64,000 nucleotides of DNA from an uncultured Collinsella sp. (lineage in GTDB: Bacteria > Actinomycetota > Coriobacteriia > Coriobacteriales > Coriobacteriaceae): positions 62,001-126,000 of the forward strand of contig CAUDQR010000002.1 of assembly GCA_958451615.1 (NCBI GenBank), in the 5' to 3' direction. The position numbers and the translations under genes were made by a program. Numbering within the stretch: the stretch's first letter is position 1; each line of letters starts with the position of its first letter. Below the pieces are notes generated by a model, which saw only the letters and a program-made list of their open reading frames with translations, had not been told where the DNA came from and searched no databases. Positions 7,979 to 17,489 of the stretch are shown piece after piece.

Positions 7979-8848
7979 ATGGCCCAGATTACCGCCGCTA
8001 TGGTCAAGCAGCTCCGCGAGATGACCGACTCCCCGATGATGGAGTGCAAGAAGGCTCTCGTCGAGGCTGACGGCGACATGGACGCCGCTGTCGACGTTCT
8101 GCGCAAGAACGGCCTCGCCAAGGCTGCTAAGAAGGCTGGCCGCGAGACCAACGAGGGCGCTGTAGCCGCGTTCGTCTCCGAGGATGGCAAGACCGGCGCT
8201 CTGCTTGAGCTCTCCTGCGAGACCGACTTCGTTGGCTCCAACGCCAAGTTCACCGGCTTTGCTTCCAAGGTCGCCGAGGTTGTCGCCACCACCGAGCCGG
8301 CCGATGTCGATGCTTTGCTCGAGAAGCCGATGGGCGAGGAGACCGTTTCCTCCGAGCTCACCGAGATGATTCACATCATGGGCGAGAACATGAAGATCTC
8401 CCGCTTCGCTGCCCGCAAGGCCGAGAACGGCGCGCTCGCTTCTTACATCCACATGGGTGGTAAGATCGGCGTCCTCGTCGAGTTTGCTTTCGAGAAGGCC
8501 GAGACCGCTCAGGCTGAGTCCTTCAAGACCTTCGCTCACGACGTTGCCCTTCAGGTTGCCGCCGTCGCCCCGATCTGCGCTACCCGCGATCAGGTTCCGG
8601 CCGAGACCGTCGAGCACGAGAAGCAGATCTACATGGCCCAGGCTGCCGAGTCCGGCAAGCCCGAGGCTATCCAGGAGAAGATGGCTGTTGGCCGTCTGGA
8701 GAAGTTCTACAAGCAGTCCGTGCTCACCGAGCAGGAGTTCATCAAGGACAGCTCCCTCACCATCAAGAAGTACGCTGAGCAGGTCTCCAAGGAGCTCGGC
8801 GACACCATCACCGTCGTTGCCTTCGACCGTCTGGTCCGTGGCGAGTAA
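7979..8848 (+). CDS. tsf: Translation elongation factor Ts
   Basis: EF-Ts is the guanine nucleotide exchange factor for EF-Tu. The 289-residue protein starts MAQITAAMVKQLREMTDSPMM, with the UBA-like N-terminal domain and its KKALVEADGDMDAA motif, then the conserved CETDFVGSNAKF block that contacts EF-Tu, and two dimerisation subdomains. ATG 7979 is preceded by GAAAGGA; the earlier in-frame start at 7964 is within the spacer and lacks a ribosome site. A strong terminator follows, so rpsB-tsf is a two-gene unit. Confidence 0.98.
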   Translation: MAQITAAMVKQLREMTDSPMMECKKALVEADGDMDAAVDVLRKNGLAKAAKKAGRETNEGAVAAFVSEDGKTGALLELSCETDFVGSNAKFTGFASKVAEVVATTEPADVDALLEKPMGEETVSSELTEMIHIMGENMKISRFAARKAENGALASYIHMGGKIGVLVEFAFEKAETAQAESFKTFAHDVALQVAAVAPICATRDQVPAETVEHEKQIYMAQAAESGKPEAIQEKMAVGRLEKFYKQSVLTEQEFIKDSSLTIKKYAEQVSKELGDTITVVAFDRLVRGE

Positions 8849-8870
8849 ATAAGCTCTTGTAGCTGGTAAT

Positions 8871-8907
8871 GAGCAGGCTGTGGGTTTTACTCACAGCCTG
8901 CTTTTTC
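8871..8907 (+). terminator. Terminator after tsf
   Basis: An 11-base perfect stem (8872-8882 with 8892-8902) is followed directly by CTTTTTCAT. Confidence 0.92.
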
Positions 8908-8965
8908 ATGGCTCTTATCAGAGCCTTTGATATCATATTGAGAGTCTAATTAAAGGAGGATCGCT

Positions 8966-9688
8966 TTGTCCGACATCCGATATAAACGCGTGCTTCTTAA
9001 GCTTTCCGGCGAAGCACTGATGGGCGACGGCCAATATGGCATCGACCCCAAGGTTACCGACCATCTTGCCAAGCAGGTCAAGGAGCTGCTCGCCGTTGGC
9101 CATGAGGTCGGCGTCGTTGTCGGCGGCGGCAATATTTTCCGCGGCATGGCCGGCGCTGCCGGTGGCATGGAGCGTGCTCAGGCCGACTACATGGGCATGC
9201 TGGCAACCGTTATGAACGCGCTCGCTCTGCAGGATGCCTTCGAGCATAACGATGTTCCCTGCCGCGTGATGAGCGCTATCCAGATGAACGAGATCTGCGA
9301 GCCCTATATTCGCCGTCGCGCCATCAACCACCTTTCCAAGGGCAACGTCGTTATTTTTGCCGCCGGTTCGGGCAATCCGTACTTTACGACCGACACCGCC
9401 GCGGCTCTTCGTGCGTGCGAGATCGGCGCCGAGATTCTGATTAAAGCCACCAAGGTTGACGGCATCTACGACAAGGATCCCGTCAAGTGCGCCGATGCCG
9501 TCCGTTTTGACAAGATTACCTATCACGAGGTTCTCGTTCGCGGCCTGCAGGTTATGGATTCCACGGCTACGGCTCTGTGCCAGGATAACCGTATGCCGAT
9601 TTTGGTCCTCAACATCGATGGCGAGGACACCGTCAAGCGCGCGCTTTCGGGTGAGCCCGTCGGCACGCTCGTCTATCAGGAGGATTAA
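8966..9688 (+). CDS. pyrH: UMP kinase
   Basis: PyrH phosphorylates UMP to UDP as a hexamer, feeding both RNA synthesis and UDP-sugar supply. The 240-residue protein has [25 protein letters not shown] and the ATP/UMP-binding TDTAAALRA region of the amino-acid-kinase fold. It starts with TTG at 8966, six bases after a near-ideal AAAGGAGG at 8952-8959; no ATG is available near the conserved N-terminus. It heads a pyrH-frr-uppS-cdsA-dxr-rseP-ispG-proS run with tiny gaps or overlaps, the widespread order downstream of rpsB-tsf. Confidence 0.97.
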   Translation: MSDIRYKRVLLKLSGEALMGDGQYGIDPKVTDHLAKQVKELLAVGHEVGVVVGGGNIFRGMAGAAGGMERAQADYMGMLATVMNALALQDAFEHNDVPCRVMSAIQMNEICEPYIRRRAINHLSKGNVVIFAAGSGNPYFTTDTAAALRACEIGAEILIKATKVDGIYDKDPVKCADAVRFDKITYHEVLVRGLQVMDSTATALCQDNRMPILVLNIDGEDTVKRALSGEPVGTLVYQED

Positions 9689-9690
9689 GC

Positions 9691-10227
9691 ATGGCAGAGA
9701 ACATCACCGCCCATATGGACAAGTCGCTCGAGTCCCTCAAGCATAACTTCTCCAAGGTTCGTACCGGCCGCGCCAATGCCAACATTCTGTCCGACATCAC
9801 CGTTGATTATTACGGTGTTCCCACGCCGGTCACGCAGGTTGCCGCCGTCAAGACCCCCGAGGCCCACATGCTGCTCATCGAGCCGTGGGACAAGGCGCTC
9901 ATCAATGCTATCGTCAAGGCCATCGGCGCTTCCGATCTGGGTATTACCCCCAACTCTGATGGCACCGTCGTTCGTCTGCCGTTCCCGGCGCCCACTGAGG
10001 AGCGCCGTCGCGAACTCGTCAAGGAGTGCCGCGAGTACGCCGAGCAGGCCAAGGTGTCTATCCGTAACATCCGTCGCGACTTCAACAATAAGCTCGAGCG
10101 CGATGAGGAGCTCACCGAGGACGATGTCCGTCGCGAGCAGGCCAAGGTCCAGAAGCACACCGATGAGTATGTCGCCAAGGTCGAGGAGCTTCTGAAGGAA
10201 AAAGAAGCCGAGGTCATGGAGATCTAA
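9691..10227 (+). CDS. frr: Ribosome recycling factor
   Basis: The 178-residue protein splits post-termination ribosomes with EF-G. It shows the RRF features MDKSLESLKHNFSKVRTGRANANIL, then the YYGVPTPVTQVA block and the carboxyl KLERDEELTEDDVRREQ helix. AGGAGG inside the end of pyrH serves the ATG, which starts two bases after the pyrH stop. The length and helices match the family closely. Confidence 0.98.
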   Translation: MAENITAHMDKSLESLKHNFSKVRTGRANANILSDITVDYYGVPTPVTQVAAVKTPEAHMLLIEPWDKALINAIVKAIGASDLGITPNSDGTVVRLPFPAPTEERRRELVKECREYAEQAKVSIRNIRRDFNNKLERDEELTEDDVRREQAKVQKHTDEYVAKVEELLKEKEAEVMEI

Positions 10228-10228
10228 G

Positions 10229-11023
10229 GTGCAATACGACGAGCATAAACTGGTCGAGTACTTTGCCGACGCCCCTGCGGGCGTCGGTTTTTCCGACCTT
10301 GACCTCAATAACATTCCGCACCATATCTCGTGCATCATGGACGGCAACGGTCGTTGGGCCACGTCGCGCGGTCTTGCACGCACCGAGGGCCACAAGGCGG
10401 GTATCGTCTCGCTGCGCGAGATCATTACCGCCTGCGTGCGCCTGGGCGTCGACGTGCTTTCGGCCTATGCATTTTCGACCGAAAACTGGAATCGACCGCA
10501 GCATGAGGTCAACGTTCTGATGCACCTGTTTGCCAAGACGTTTATCGACGAGCTGCCGCTTCTGAAGCGCGAAAATGTGCGCGTAGTCTTTTTGGGTGAC
10601 ATTTCCGCGCTGCCCAAGAAGACTCGCGACGTTTTTGAGCGCGGTCTTGCCGAGTGCGCCGATCACACCGGTATGACGCTGGCGCTTGCCGTCAACTACG
10701 GCGCGCGTGCCGAGATTACCCGCGCTGTCCGTCAGATCGCATCCGACGCTGCCGCCGGTAAGATCGATCCTGCCGCAATTGATGACGACATGGTGGCTTC
10801 CCACCTCTATACTGCCGGCCTTCCCGATCCTGAGCTTGTGATTCGCACCTCTGGTGAGCTGCGCCTTTCGAACTATCTGCTGTGGCAGGTGGCTTATTCT
10901 GAATTCTACGTCACCGATACCTATTGGCCCGACTTTGATCGTTGGGGCCTTGTCGACGCCATTTTGGCCTATCAGGGCCGTGACCGTAGGTTTGGTGGAC
11001 TGAGCAAGACCGAGGAGGCTTAA
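10229..11023 (+). CDS. uppS: Undecaprenyl diphosphate synthase (cis-prenyltransferase)
   Basis: The enzyme adds isoprene units to farnesyl diphosphate to make the C55 lipid carrier used for peptidoglycan. The 264-residue protein contains HISCIMDGNGRWATSRG, with the catalytic Asp in MDGNGRW, FSTENWNRP and the ELRLSNYLLWQ region. It starts with GTG at 10229, one base after the frr stop, with GGAG in the end of frr as ribosome site. About 30 extra N-terminal residues precede the fold. It sits directly before cdsA and dxr, grouping lipid-carrier, phospholipid and isoprenoid precursor steps. Confidence 0.96.
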   Translation: MQYDEHKLVEYFADAPAGVGFSDLDLNNIPHHISCIMDGNGRWATSRGLARTEGHKAGIVSLREIITACVRLGVDVLSAYAFSTENWNRPQHEVNVLMHLFAKTFIDELPLLKRENVRVVFLGDISALPKKTRDVFERGLAECADHTGMTLALAVNYGARAEITRAVRQIASDAAAGKIDPAAIDDDMVASHLYTAGLPDPELVIRTSGELRLSNYLLWQVAYSEFYVTDTYWPDFDRWGLVDAILAYQGRDRRFGGLSKTEEA

Positions 11024-11025
11024 TC

Positions 11026-11925
11026 GTGTCCGATCGTCCCAAGGCATCTGCTCCCAAGACGCCTGCGCGCAAAGCTGCCACTGCGGGAGCGCCTGCAGCG
11101 AAGAGCGGCACCGGTTCGTGGCTGGCGGGCTTTATTACCCGTGCCGCCGCCGGTATCGTCTACGCCGTTGTCTTTATCCTGTGCCTGGTTTTGGGTATCG
11201 TGCCCACGGCCATCTTTGTTTCCGTCATGAGCGGTCTGTGCTGCTATGAGTTTTTCCGTATGACAAGGCTCGATGGCAAGATGGCTAACGAGCGCATGGG
11301 TATCGCTGCCGCCGTACTCTTTCCGCTGTCGGCGTTGGGCGATTCGATGTTGCTGAATGCCCTGCTTTTTGCCTTGATGCTCGCTGTGGGCATTTGGTAT
11401 GTCTGGTCGCCGCGTACCCGCATCTCTGATGTGGCCGTGACGCTCATGGGTCCCATCTACACTGGCTTTATGCTGTCGGCTATCGTGCTGCTGCGCGATG
11501 CCGTGCCCGGTTTTGCCGGCGCCCTCCTTTCAGTGGGCGTTTGCGCGTCCCTTTGGGTCTCCGATTCGTTTGCCTACATCGTGGGCAGCCGTATCGGCAA
11601 GCACAAGATGGTTCCCAAGATCTCTCCCAAAAAGAGCTGGGAGGGGTTTGCCGGCGGCATCTTGGGCTCGGTTTTGATTTGGCTCATCCTGTGGGCGACG
11701 CACTTCTACAAGCTCAGCCTGCCCTATGCGCTGCTGTGCGGCGTGGTCGTGTCCATTCTGGGCGTTATCGGCGACCTTATCGAGTCGCGCATCAAGCGCG
11801 GTGTGGGCGTCAAAGATTCCGGCAACCTTATCCCGGGCCACGGCGGAATGCTCGATCGTAGCGATTCGCTTATCTTCGGCTGCATCACCGCGCAGCTGTT
11901 GCTGATGATCGGAGGCGTGCTGTAA
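11026..11925 (+). CDS. cdsA: Phosphatidate cytidylyltransferase
   Basis: CdsA makes CDP-diacylglycerol from phosphatidate and CTP in the cell membrane, the branch point to all phospholipids. The 299-residue protein has about eight hydrophobic segments and the carboxyl CDS signature around DSGNLIPGHGGMLDRSDSL (11815-11870), plus SDSFAYIVGSRIGKHKM and SPKKSWEGFAGG. A basic, alanine-rich N-terminal tail of about 30 residues is cytoplasmic and variable. It starts with GTG at 11026 after GGAGG in the end of uppS. The product is the substrate of PgsA, encoded at 58511. Confidence 0.96.
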   Translation: MSDRPKASAPKTPARKAATAGAPAAKSGTGSWLAGFITRAAAGIVYAVVFILCLVLGIVPTAIFVSVMSGLCCYEFFRMTRLDGKMANERMGIAAAVLFPLSALGDSMLLNALLFALMLAVGIWYVWSPRTRISDVAVTLMGPIYTGFMLSAIVLLRDAVPGFAGALLSVGVCASLWVSDSFAYIVGSRIGKHKMVPKISPKKSWEGFAGGILGSVLIWLILWATHFYKLSLPYALLCGVVVSILGVIGDLIESRIKRGVGVKDSGNLIPGHGGMLDRSDSLIFGCITAQLLLMIGGVL

Positions 11926-13112
11926 TGTCCTTCCAGACGACGTATGGCCCCGATGGACGCCTTCGCGTTGCCATCCTGGGCTGTACAGGCTCTATTGGCA
12001 CCCAGGCGCTCGATGTGTGCCGCCAGCATGCCGATCGCCTGCAGGTGACGGCGCTGTCTGTTAACTCCAGTACCTCCGAGCTCGTTGCCGCTGCCCGCGA
12101 GTTCTCGGTTCCGGCGGTTGCCGTGGCCGATGTCGATCATGGCGATGACGCCGTGCTGCAGGAGTTGCCCGAGGGAACGAAGCTCGGCGTTGGCGCGCAG
12201 GCGGTTTGCGAGCTCGCGCGTCGCGACGATGTCGACTGCGTGCTTGTCGCTATTGTGGGCGCCGCCGGTCTCGAGGCGAGCCATGCGGCCTTGACCTCGA
12301 ATAAGCGCCTTGCCCTTGCCAACAAGGAGTCCCTCGTCGTCGGTGGCGACTTGCTTATGCCGTTGGCACAACCGGGCCAGCTTATTCCGGTCGACTCTGA
12401 GCATTCCGCCATCTACCAGTGCTATCTGGGGGAGAACCCGCGCGAGGCCCACTGCATTTGGCTCACCTGCTCGGGCGGTCCGTTCTTTGGCCGCACGCGC
12501 GACGAGCTCGATCGCGTGACGCGTGCCGATGCTCTCGCGCATCCCACGTGGGCCATGGGTGCCAAGATCACCATTGACTCCGCCACCCTCATGAACAAGG
12601 GCCTGGAGCGCATTGAGGCCATGCATCTGTTTAACTGCGACCTCGATTTCATTAACGTGGTCGTGCAGCGTCAGTCCAAGATTCACTCTATGGTCGAGTT
12701 CGCCGACGGCTCCGTGATGGCGCATCTCGGTGCATCCGACATGCGTATTCCCATCCAGTTCGCGTTCTCGTATCCCGAGCGTTGGGATACCCCGGCGCCT
12801 CGTATCGATTTTCGCGAGCTGGGGCAGCTCACGTTTGATGCTGCCGACATGGATACCTTCCGCTGTCTGGCACTGGCCGAACGCGCCGGCAAGACGGGTG
12901 GCACCATGCCGTGCGTGCTCAATGCCGCCAACGAGGTCGCCGTCGATGCCTTCCTGCACGATGGCTGCAGCTTTACCGATATCGATCGCATTGTGGAATC
13001 CTGCATGGATGCCCACGATATGCAGGCGATCGATTCGTTTGAGCAGCTTCGCGACATCGATTCGTCGGCGCGTGAAAAAGCTGCGCAGGTGCTCGCCGCA
13101 ACCCGTTCCTAA
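11925..13112 (+). CDS. dxr: 1-deoxy-D-xylulose 5-phosphate reductoisomerase
   Basis: Dxr makes methylerythritol phosphate with NADPH and a divalent metal, the committed step of the MEP isoprenoid route. The 395-residue protein begins with the NADPH-binding VAILGCTGSIGTQALD, followed by ALANKESLVVGG, the metal/substrate motif SEHSAIYQ and the MNKGLERIEAMHLF region. The ATG at 11925 overlaps the cdsA stop (TAATG), with GGAGG nine bases upstream. ispG of the same pathway lies two genes downstream with rseP between them, a common order. Confidence 0.97.
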   Translation: MSFQTTYGPDGRLRVAILGCTGSIGTQALDVCRQHADRLQVTALSVNSSTSELVAAAREFSVPAVAVADVDHGDDAVLQELPEGTKLGVGAQAVCELARRDDVDCVLVAIVGAAGLEASHAALTSNKRLALANKESLVVGGDLLMPLAQPGQLIPVDSEHSAIYQCYLGENPREAHCIWLTCSGGPFFGRTRDELDRVTRADALAHPTWAMGAKITIDSATLMNKGLERIEAMHLFNCDLDFINVVVQRQSKIHSMVEFADGSVMAHLGASDMRIPIQFAFSYPERWDTPAPRIDFRELGQLTFDAADMDTFRCLALAERAGKTGGTMPCVLNAANEVAVDAFLHDGCSFTDIDRIVESCMDAHDMQAIDSFEQLRDIDSSAREKAAQVLAATRS

Positions 13113-13137
13113 CCCATAAGGATTGCTTTTTCGTTTT

Positions 13138-14499
13138 ATGGATACTGTTCTGAGCGTTCTCTCATCGGTCTTTTGGGGCCTGTTGATGCTTTCCGTCCTC
13201 GTGTTTTTGCACGAGGGCGGCCACTTTTTGGCGGCGCGTGCCTGCGGCGTCCGGGTGACTGAGTTCTTCTTGGGCCTGCCGTGCCGCTTTGATATCCATC
13301 ACACATCGCGTCGCATTGGAACCAAGTTTGGCGTGACGCCGCTGCTGCTGGGTGGCTATGCTGCCATTTGCGGCATGGATCCGACCGACGTCTCGTGCGC
13401 CGATCGCGTGCTCGCGGCTATCTATCGTCATGGTCGCGTGACCGTGGCCGACCTTGCTGTCGAGCTCGAGCTTTCCGAGGAGGATGTGCTCGAGGCATGC
13501 GCCCTTTTGCTGGGCTGGGGCTCCATCGCGCCCTGGTATGAGGAAGGGGAGAAGCCCTCGCCGAGCTACTATCCCACCAAATATCAGACGTTGCCGCGAG
13601 ATGCGGCGGGTTACACCACCTTTGACGGCCGCCGTTTCGATCGCGAACATTCAACTGCCGAGGGCGATGTGTGGGAGCTGCCGTGCGGCGAGGCCGAGTT
13701 CCTTGCACAAGAGCGTTCGCACACCTATCTTGGCCAAGGCTTTCTCAAGCGCGCCTTTATGCTGCTCGCGGGCATTATCGTCAATATCCTGACGGGTTTT
13801 TTGCTCCTTATGAGCATCTATTCCATCGCAGGTGTCACCGTGCCGGTGGATACCAATGTGATTGGCCAGGTTGACGAAGGCTCGATTGCCGCCTCGGCGG
13901 GAATCGAGGGCGGCGACGCGATTCTTTCGGTCGACGGAGTATCGTGCTCTACCTGGATTGACGTTTACGATGCCATCGGCAAGGCTGCCGGTAAGGACGA
14001 TATCGCCATCGAGTACGAGCGTGACGGCAAGCAGCATTCGACCACGGTTGCGCTCAAAGAGGACGAGCGCCTAGGTGTGTATGCCTCTACGCAGGTGGTC
14101 CGTTTAGACCCCATCACGTCGGCTCGCCTGTCGTTCTCCTATGTCGTGCAGACAGCGGAGGGCGTGCTGCGCCTGCTCCAGCCGCAGCATACGATGGAGA
14201 TTCTCGATCAGTCCTCTTCGATCGTGGGTATTAGCGTTATGTCCTCACAGGCTGCTGCTGCCGGCCCTGCCGCGTTCCTTTCGTTTGCCGCCCTCATTTC
14301 GTTCTCGCTTGGCTTTATGAACCTGCTGCCCATCCCGCCACTCGATGGCGGCAAGCTAGTCATCGAGATCATTCAGAAGATTGCGGGCCGCGAGCTTCCG
14401 CTCAAGGTCCAGACGATTGTGAGCTATGTGGGCATCGCGCTCTTTGCGCTGCTGTTTGTCTATATGCTTCGTTCCGACATCCTTCGATTTATTCTGTAG
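13138..14499 (+). CDS. rseP: Site-2 membrane metalloprotease (RseP/RasP family) with extra insert
   Basis: These zinc proteases cut transmembrane substrates, such as anti-sigma factors and leftover signal peptides. The 453-residue protein has HEGGH at residues 25-29 in the first membrane segment, a PDZ domain at about 240-300 (DEGSIAASAGIEGGDAILSVDG) and the second active-site block NLLPIPPLDGGKL near residue 400. About 125 residues separate the GYAAICGM strand from the second membrane segment; part of this (DRVLAAIYRHGRVTVADLAVE) looks like a winged helix. ATG 13138 is used although its ribosome site is poor; TTG 13123 lies right against AAGGA. Gene order dxr-rseP-ispG supports the call. Confidence 0.93.
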   Translation: MDTVLSVLSSVFWGLLMLSVLVFLHEGGHFLAARACGVRVTEFFLGLPCRFDIHHTSRRIGTKFGVTPLLLGGYAAICGMDPTDVSCADRVLAAIYRHGRVTVADLAVELELSEEDVLEACALLLGWGSIAPWYEEGEKPSPSYYPTKYQTLPRDAAGYTTFDGRRFDREHSTAEGDVWELPCGEAEFLAQERSHTYLGQGFLKRAFMLLAGIIVNILTGFLLLMSIYSIAGVTVPVDTNVIGQVDEGSIAASAGIEGGDAILSVDGVSCSTWIDVYDAIGKAAGKDDIAIEYERDGKQHSTTVALKEDERLGVYASTQVVRLDPITSARLSFSYVVQTAEGVLRLLQPQHTMEILDQSSSIVGISVMSSQAAAAGPAAFLSFAALISFSLGFMNLLPIPPLDGGKLVIEIIQKIAGRELPLKVQTIVSYVGIALFALLFVYMLRSDILRFIL

Positions 14500-14512
14500 G
14501 GGAGTGTTTGGA

Positions 14513-15595
14513 TTGTCTTTATCCCATCCTTTGCCTCGCGAGCTGACGCGCTCCGTGCATGTGGGCGGCGTGCAGATCGGTGGCGGCGCGCCGGTGGTGG
14601 TCCAATCTATGACCTGCACCGATACCGCTGATGCCCAGGCAACGCTTGCGCAAGTGTGCGCGTTGGCGCAGGCTGGCTGCGATATCGTGCGCGTGAGCGT
14701 GCCCTCCGAGGCCGCGCTTGAGGGCTTCCGCACCATCTGTGCCGAGTCTCCGGTGCCGATTGTCGCCGATATCCACTTTAACCATAAGCTCGCCATTGGT
14801 GCCGTTGAGGCCGGTGCCGCCAAGCTGCGCATCAATCCCGGCAATATCGGCGATTGGGCCAAGGTTGACGCGGTGATCGATGCTGCGGGTGCCGCGGGCT
14901 GTGCGATTCGCATTGGCGTGAACGCGGGCTCGCTTGAGCAAGATATTGCCGAGCGCGACGACCTCACGCAGCCCGAAAAGCTCGTGATGTCGAGCGAGCG
15001 CTTCGTCAAGCACTTTGAGGATCGCGGCTTTACGAGCATTGTGCTTTCGGCCAAGGCCCATAGCGTGCAAACGACGCTCGATACCTATCGAGCCCTGTCA
15101 CGTGAGATTCCCCACGTTCCGCTTCACCTGGGCGTGACGGAGGCGGGGACCAAGCTTCAGGGCACCATCAAGAGCTCTGTAGGCTTGGGTATCTTGCTTT
15201 CCGAAGGCATCGGCGACACCATGCGTGTGTCGCTCACGGCCGATCCGGTTGAGGAGCCGCCGGTCGCCTGGGGAATTCTACAGTCGCTGGGCCTGCGTCG
15301 CCGTGGTCCCGAGATTGTCTCGTGCCCCACGTGCGCCCGCTGCCAGGTTAACCTCATTCCCATCGCCGAGGAGGTCACCGAGCGGCTTAAGAACTATTCC
15401 GCGCCGCTTTCGATTGCCGTCATGGGATGTGCCGTTAATGGCCCCGGTGAGGCTTCTGATGCCGACCTGGGCGTTGCTTGCGGACGTGGTCAGGCCTTGC
15501 TCTTTTCGCATGGCCAGATCATTGGTAAAGTAGCTGAGGACCAAATTGTCGACGCGCTTATGGCAGAGGTCGACAAGCTTATTGAGGAGAAATAA
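14513..15595 (+). CDS. ispG: 4-hydroxy-3-methylbut-2-en-1-yl diphosphate synthase
   Basis: IspG is a [4Fe-4S] enzyme that reduces MEcPP to HMBPP near the end of the MEP pathway. The 360-residue protein has the TIM-barrel half (VVVQSMTCTDTADAQAT, DIHFNHKLAI, KLRINPGNIG) and the cluster-binding half with CPTCARCQV and the GCAVNGPGEA block. TTG 14513 lies eight bases after AGGGGAG (14498-14504) and is preferred to GTG 14504, which sits inside that site. Its stop is immediately followed by the proS ATG. Confidence 0.96.
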   Translation: MSLSHPLPRELTRSVHVGGVQIGGGAPVVVQSMTCTDTADAQATLAQVCALAQAGCDIVRVSVPSEAALEGFRTICAESPVPIVADIHFNHKLAIGAVEAGAAKLRINPGNIGDWAKVDAVIDAAGAAGCAIRIGVNAGSLEQDIAERDDLTQPEKLVMSSERFVKHFEDRGFTSIVLSAKAHSVQTTLDTYRALSREIPHVPLHLGVTEAGTKLQGTIKSSVGLGILLSEGIGDTMRVSLTADPVEEPPVAWGILQSLGLRRRGPEIVSCPTCARCQVNLIPIAEEVTERLKNYSAPLSIAVMGCAVNGPGEASDADLGVACGRGQALLFSHGQIIGKVAEDQIVDALMAEVDKLIEEK

Positions 15596-17317
15596 ATGAC
15601 CCGAGCAATGTATATGTCTAAGCTCTATGCGCCGACGCTTAAAGAGGATCCGGCGGACGCTGAGCTCGCCAGCCACCGCCTGCTGCTCCGTGCCGGCATG
15701 ATCCGCAAGGAGGCCGCCGGTCTGTATTCCTACCTGCCGCTCGCATGGCGCTCGATTCGCAAGATTGAGAACATCGTGCGCGACGAGATGGACGCCGCCG
15801 GCGCCCAGGAGCTTATGATGCCTATCATGGTCGATGCCGAGTTGTGGCGTGAGTCCGGCCGTATCGATGCCTATGGCAAGGAGCTTGTGCGCTTTGACGA
15901 CCGTCATGGTCGCGAGTTCGTGCTGGGCCCCACGCACGAGGAGACCGTCACGGCCCTGGTGCGCAACGAGCTGCGCTCCTATAAGCAGCTGCCAGTGAAC
16001 CTCTATCACATCCAGGATAAGTTCCGCGACGAGTTCCGTCCCCGTTTTGGCCTGATGCGCGGTCGCGAGTTCATCATGAAGGATGCCTACAGCTTCTCCG
16101 CCACGCAGGAGAGCTTGCAGGAGGAGTATGACAAGATGAAGCAGGCCTACGCTAACATTTGCGAGCGCTGCTACATCAAGGCCTTGCCCGTCGTTGCCGA
16201 CTCCGGCGAGATCGGTGGCGATACCTCCGTCGAGTACATGGCTTTGGCCGACGCCGGCGAGGCTTCTCTCGTCTATTGCGATGACTGCGGTTTTGCCGCC
16301 GATGATGAGGCTGCAAGCACCAAGGTCGTCGTGACTGAGGGTCCCGGTGACGGTACGCTTACCAAGGTCGAGACTCCGGGCATGGGCACCATTGAGGCCG
16401 TTGCTAAGTTCTTCGGCTTCCCCGAGAACGGCACGCGTAAGTCTCTGGCACTCATCGACGCCGAGGGCAAGCCCGTCGTGGCCATTGTTCCGGGCGACCA
16501 CGAGCTCAACGATTGCAAGGCCGAGCATGTCTTTGGCAAGGGCTATCGCATGATGACTGATGAGGAGCTCCAGACCTACGGTCTGCATAAGGGCTTTATC
16601 GGACCGGTTAACCTGCCCGAGGGCATTCGCCTGGTGTGCGACGAGAGCCTGCGCGAGTCCAAGCAGTGGGCCTGCGGTGCCAACGAGGTCGATTATCACT
16701 TTACCGGTGCCTGCCCCGAGCGCGACTTTACCGTCGACGAGTGGGCCGACCTGGTAACCGTCGTTGCCGGCGATCCCTGCCCGCACTGCGGCAAGCCGCT
16801 CTCTGCTGCTCGCGGCATCGAGGTTTCGCAGGTCTTCCAGCTGGGTACCAAGTATTCCGAGGCCATGGGCGCCACCTTTATGGACGAGGACGGCAAGGAG
16901 AAGCCGCTTATCATGGGTTGCTACGGCGTGGGCGTGTCCCGCTCGCTTGCTGCCGTCGTGGAGCAGCACAACGACGAGCACGGTATCGTCTGGCCGGTTT
17001 CCGTTGCCCCGTACGAGGTCGCTGTGATTCCGCTCGATCCCAAGAAGGAGGAGTGCGCAACCGTCTGCGACCAAATCGTCGAGGGCTTGTGCGCCGAGGG
17101 TATCGAGGTCGTCGTCGACGACCGTGACGAGCGTCCCGGCTTTAAGTTTGCCGATAACGACCTTATGGGATTCCCGTATCAGGTGGTGCTTGGCAAGCGT
17201 GGCCTTAAGAATGGCACCGTTGAGCTCAAGGACCGTGCCACGGGCGAGCGCGAGGACGTGGCGATTGACGAGGTCGTCGCCAAGGTTGCCGAGCTTGTTA
17301 AGGCGGCCCGCCGTTAA
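15596..17317 (+). CDS. proS: Prolyl-tRNA synthetase, bacterial long form
   Basis: The enzyme charges tRNA-Pro. The 573-residue protein has class II motifs (motif 2 around KFRDEFRPRFGLMRGREF, motif 3 in MGCYGVGVSRSLAAV), an editing domain (INS) between them from about residue 225 to 400, and a C-terminal anticodon-binding domain. This is the bacterial type that clears mischarged alanine. GAGGAG precedes the ATG by six bases. It closes the pyrH-to-proS run and is followed by a strong hairpin terminator. Confidence 0.98.
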   Translation: MTRAMYMSKLYAPTLKEDPADAELASHRLLLRAGMIRKEAAGLYSYLPLAWRSIRKIENIVRDEMDAAGAQELMMPIMVDAELWRESGRIDAYGKELVRFDDRHGREFVLGPTHEETVTALVRNELRSYKQLPVNLYHIQDKFRDEFRPRFGLMRGREFIMKDAYSFSATQESLQEEYDKMKQAYANICERCYIKALPVVADSGEIGGDTSVEYMALADAGEASLVYCDDCGFAADDEAASTKVVVTEGPGDGTLTKVETPGMGTIEAVAKFFGFPENGTRKSLALIDAEGKPVVAIVPGDHELNDCKAEHVFGKGYRMMTDEELQTYGLHKGFIGPVNLPEGIRLVCDESLRESKQWACGANEVDYHFTGACPERDFTVDEWADLVTVVAGDPCPHCGKPLSAARGIEVSQVFQLGTKYSEAMGATFMDEDGKEKPLIMGCYGVGVSRSLAAVVEQHNDEHGIVWPVSVAPYEVAVIPLDPKKEECATVCDQIVEGLCAEGIEVVVDDRDERPGFKFADNDLMGFPYQVVLGKRGLKNGTVELKDRATGEREDVAIDEVVAKVAELVKAARR

Positions 17318-17350
17318 TCGACGTTTCTGCTATTAGATGTAATTGCGGGG

Positions 17351-17395
17351 CTGCTCCGTATCTCTCTTAGGATGAGATGCGGAGCAGTCTATTTT
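17351..17395 (+). terminator. Terminator after proS
   Basis: CTGCTCCGTATCTC (17351-17364) pairs with GAGATGCGGAGCAG (17374-17387) through one G-T pair, then TCTATTTTG. Confidence 0.85.
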
Positions 17396-17419
17396 GTTGG
17401 AATAAACTCGATGGGTAAA

Positions 17420-17456
17420 GAAAACCCCACAGCCCATATGAGCTGCGGGGTTTTCT
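17420..17456. terminator. Bidirectional terminator between proS and the minus-strand kinase gene
   Basis: GAAAACCCCACAGC (17420-17433) faces GCTGCGGGGTTTTC (17442-17455) with one mismatch. A-rich and T-rich edges give a U-tract on either strand, fitting the two convergent units. Confidence 0.85.
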
Positions 17457-17489
17457 TGTGCCTCCGATGCGAAATAAATCGCTCAGATA

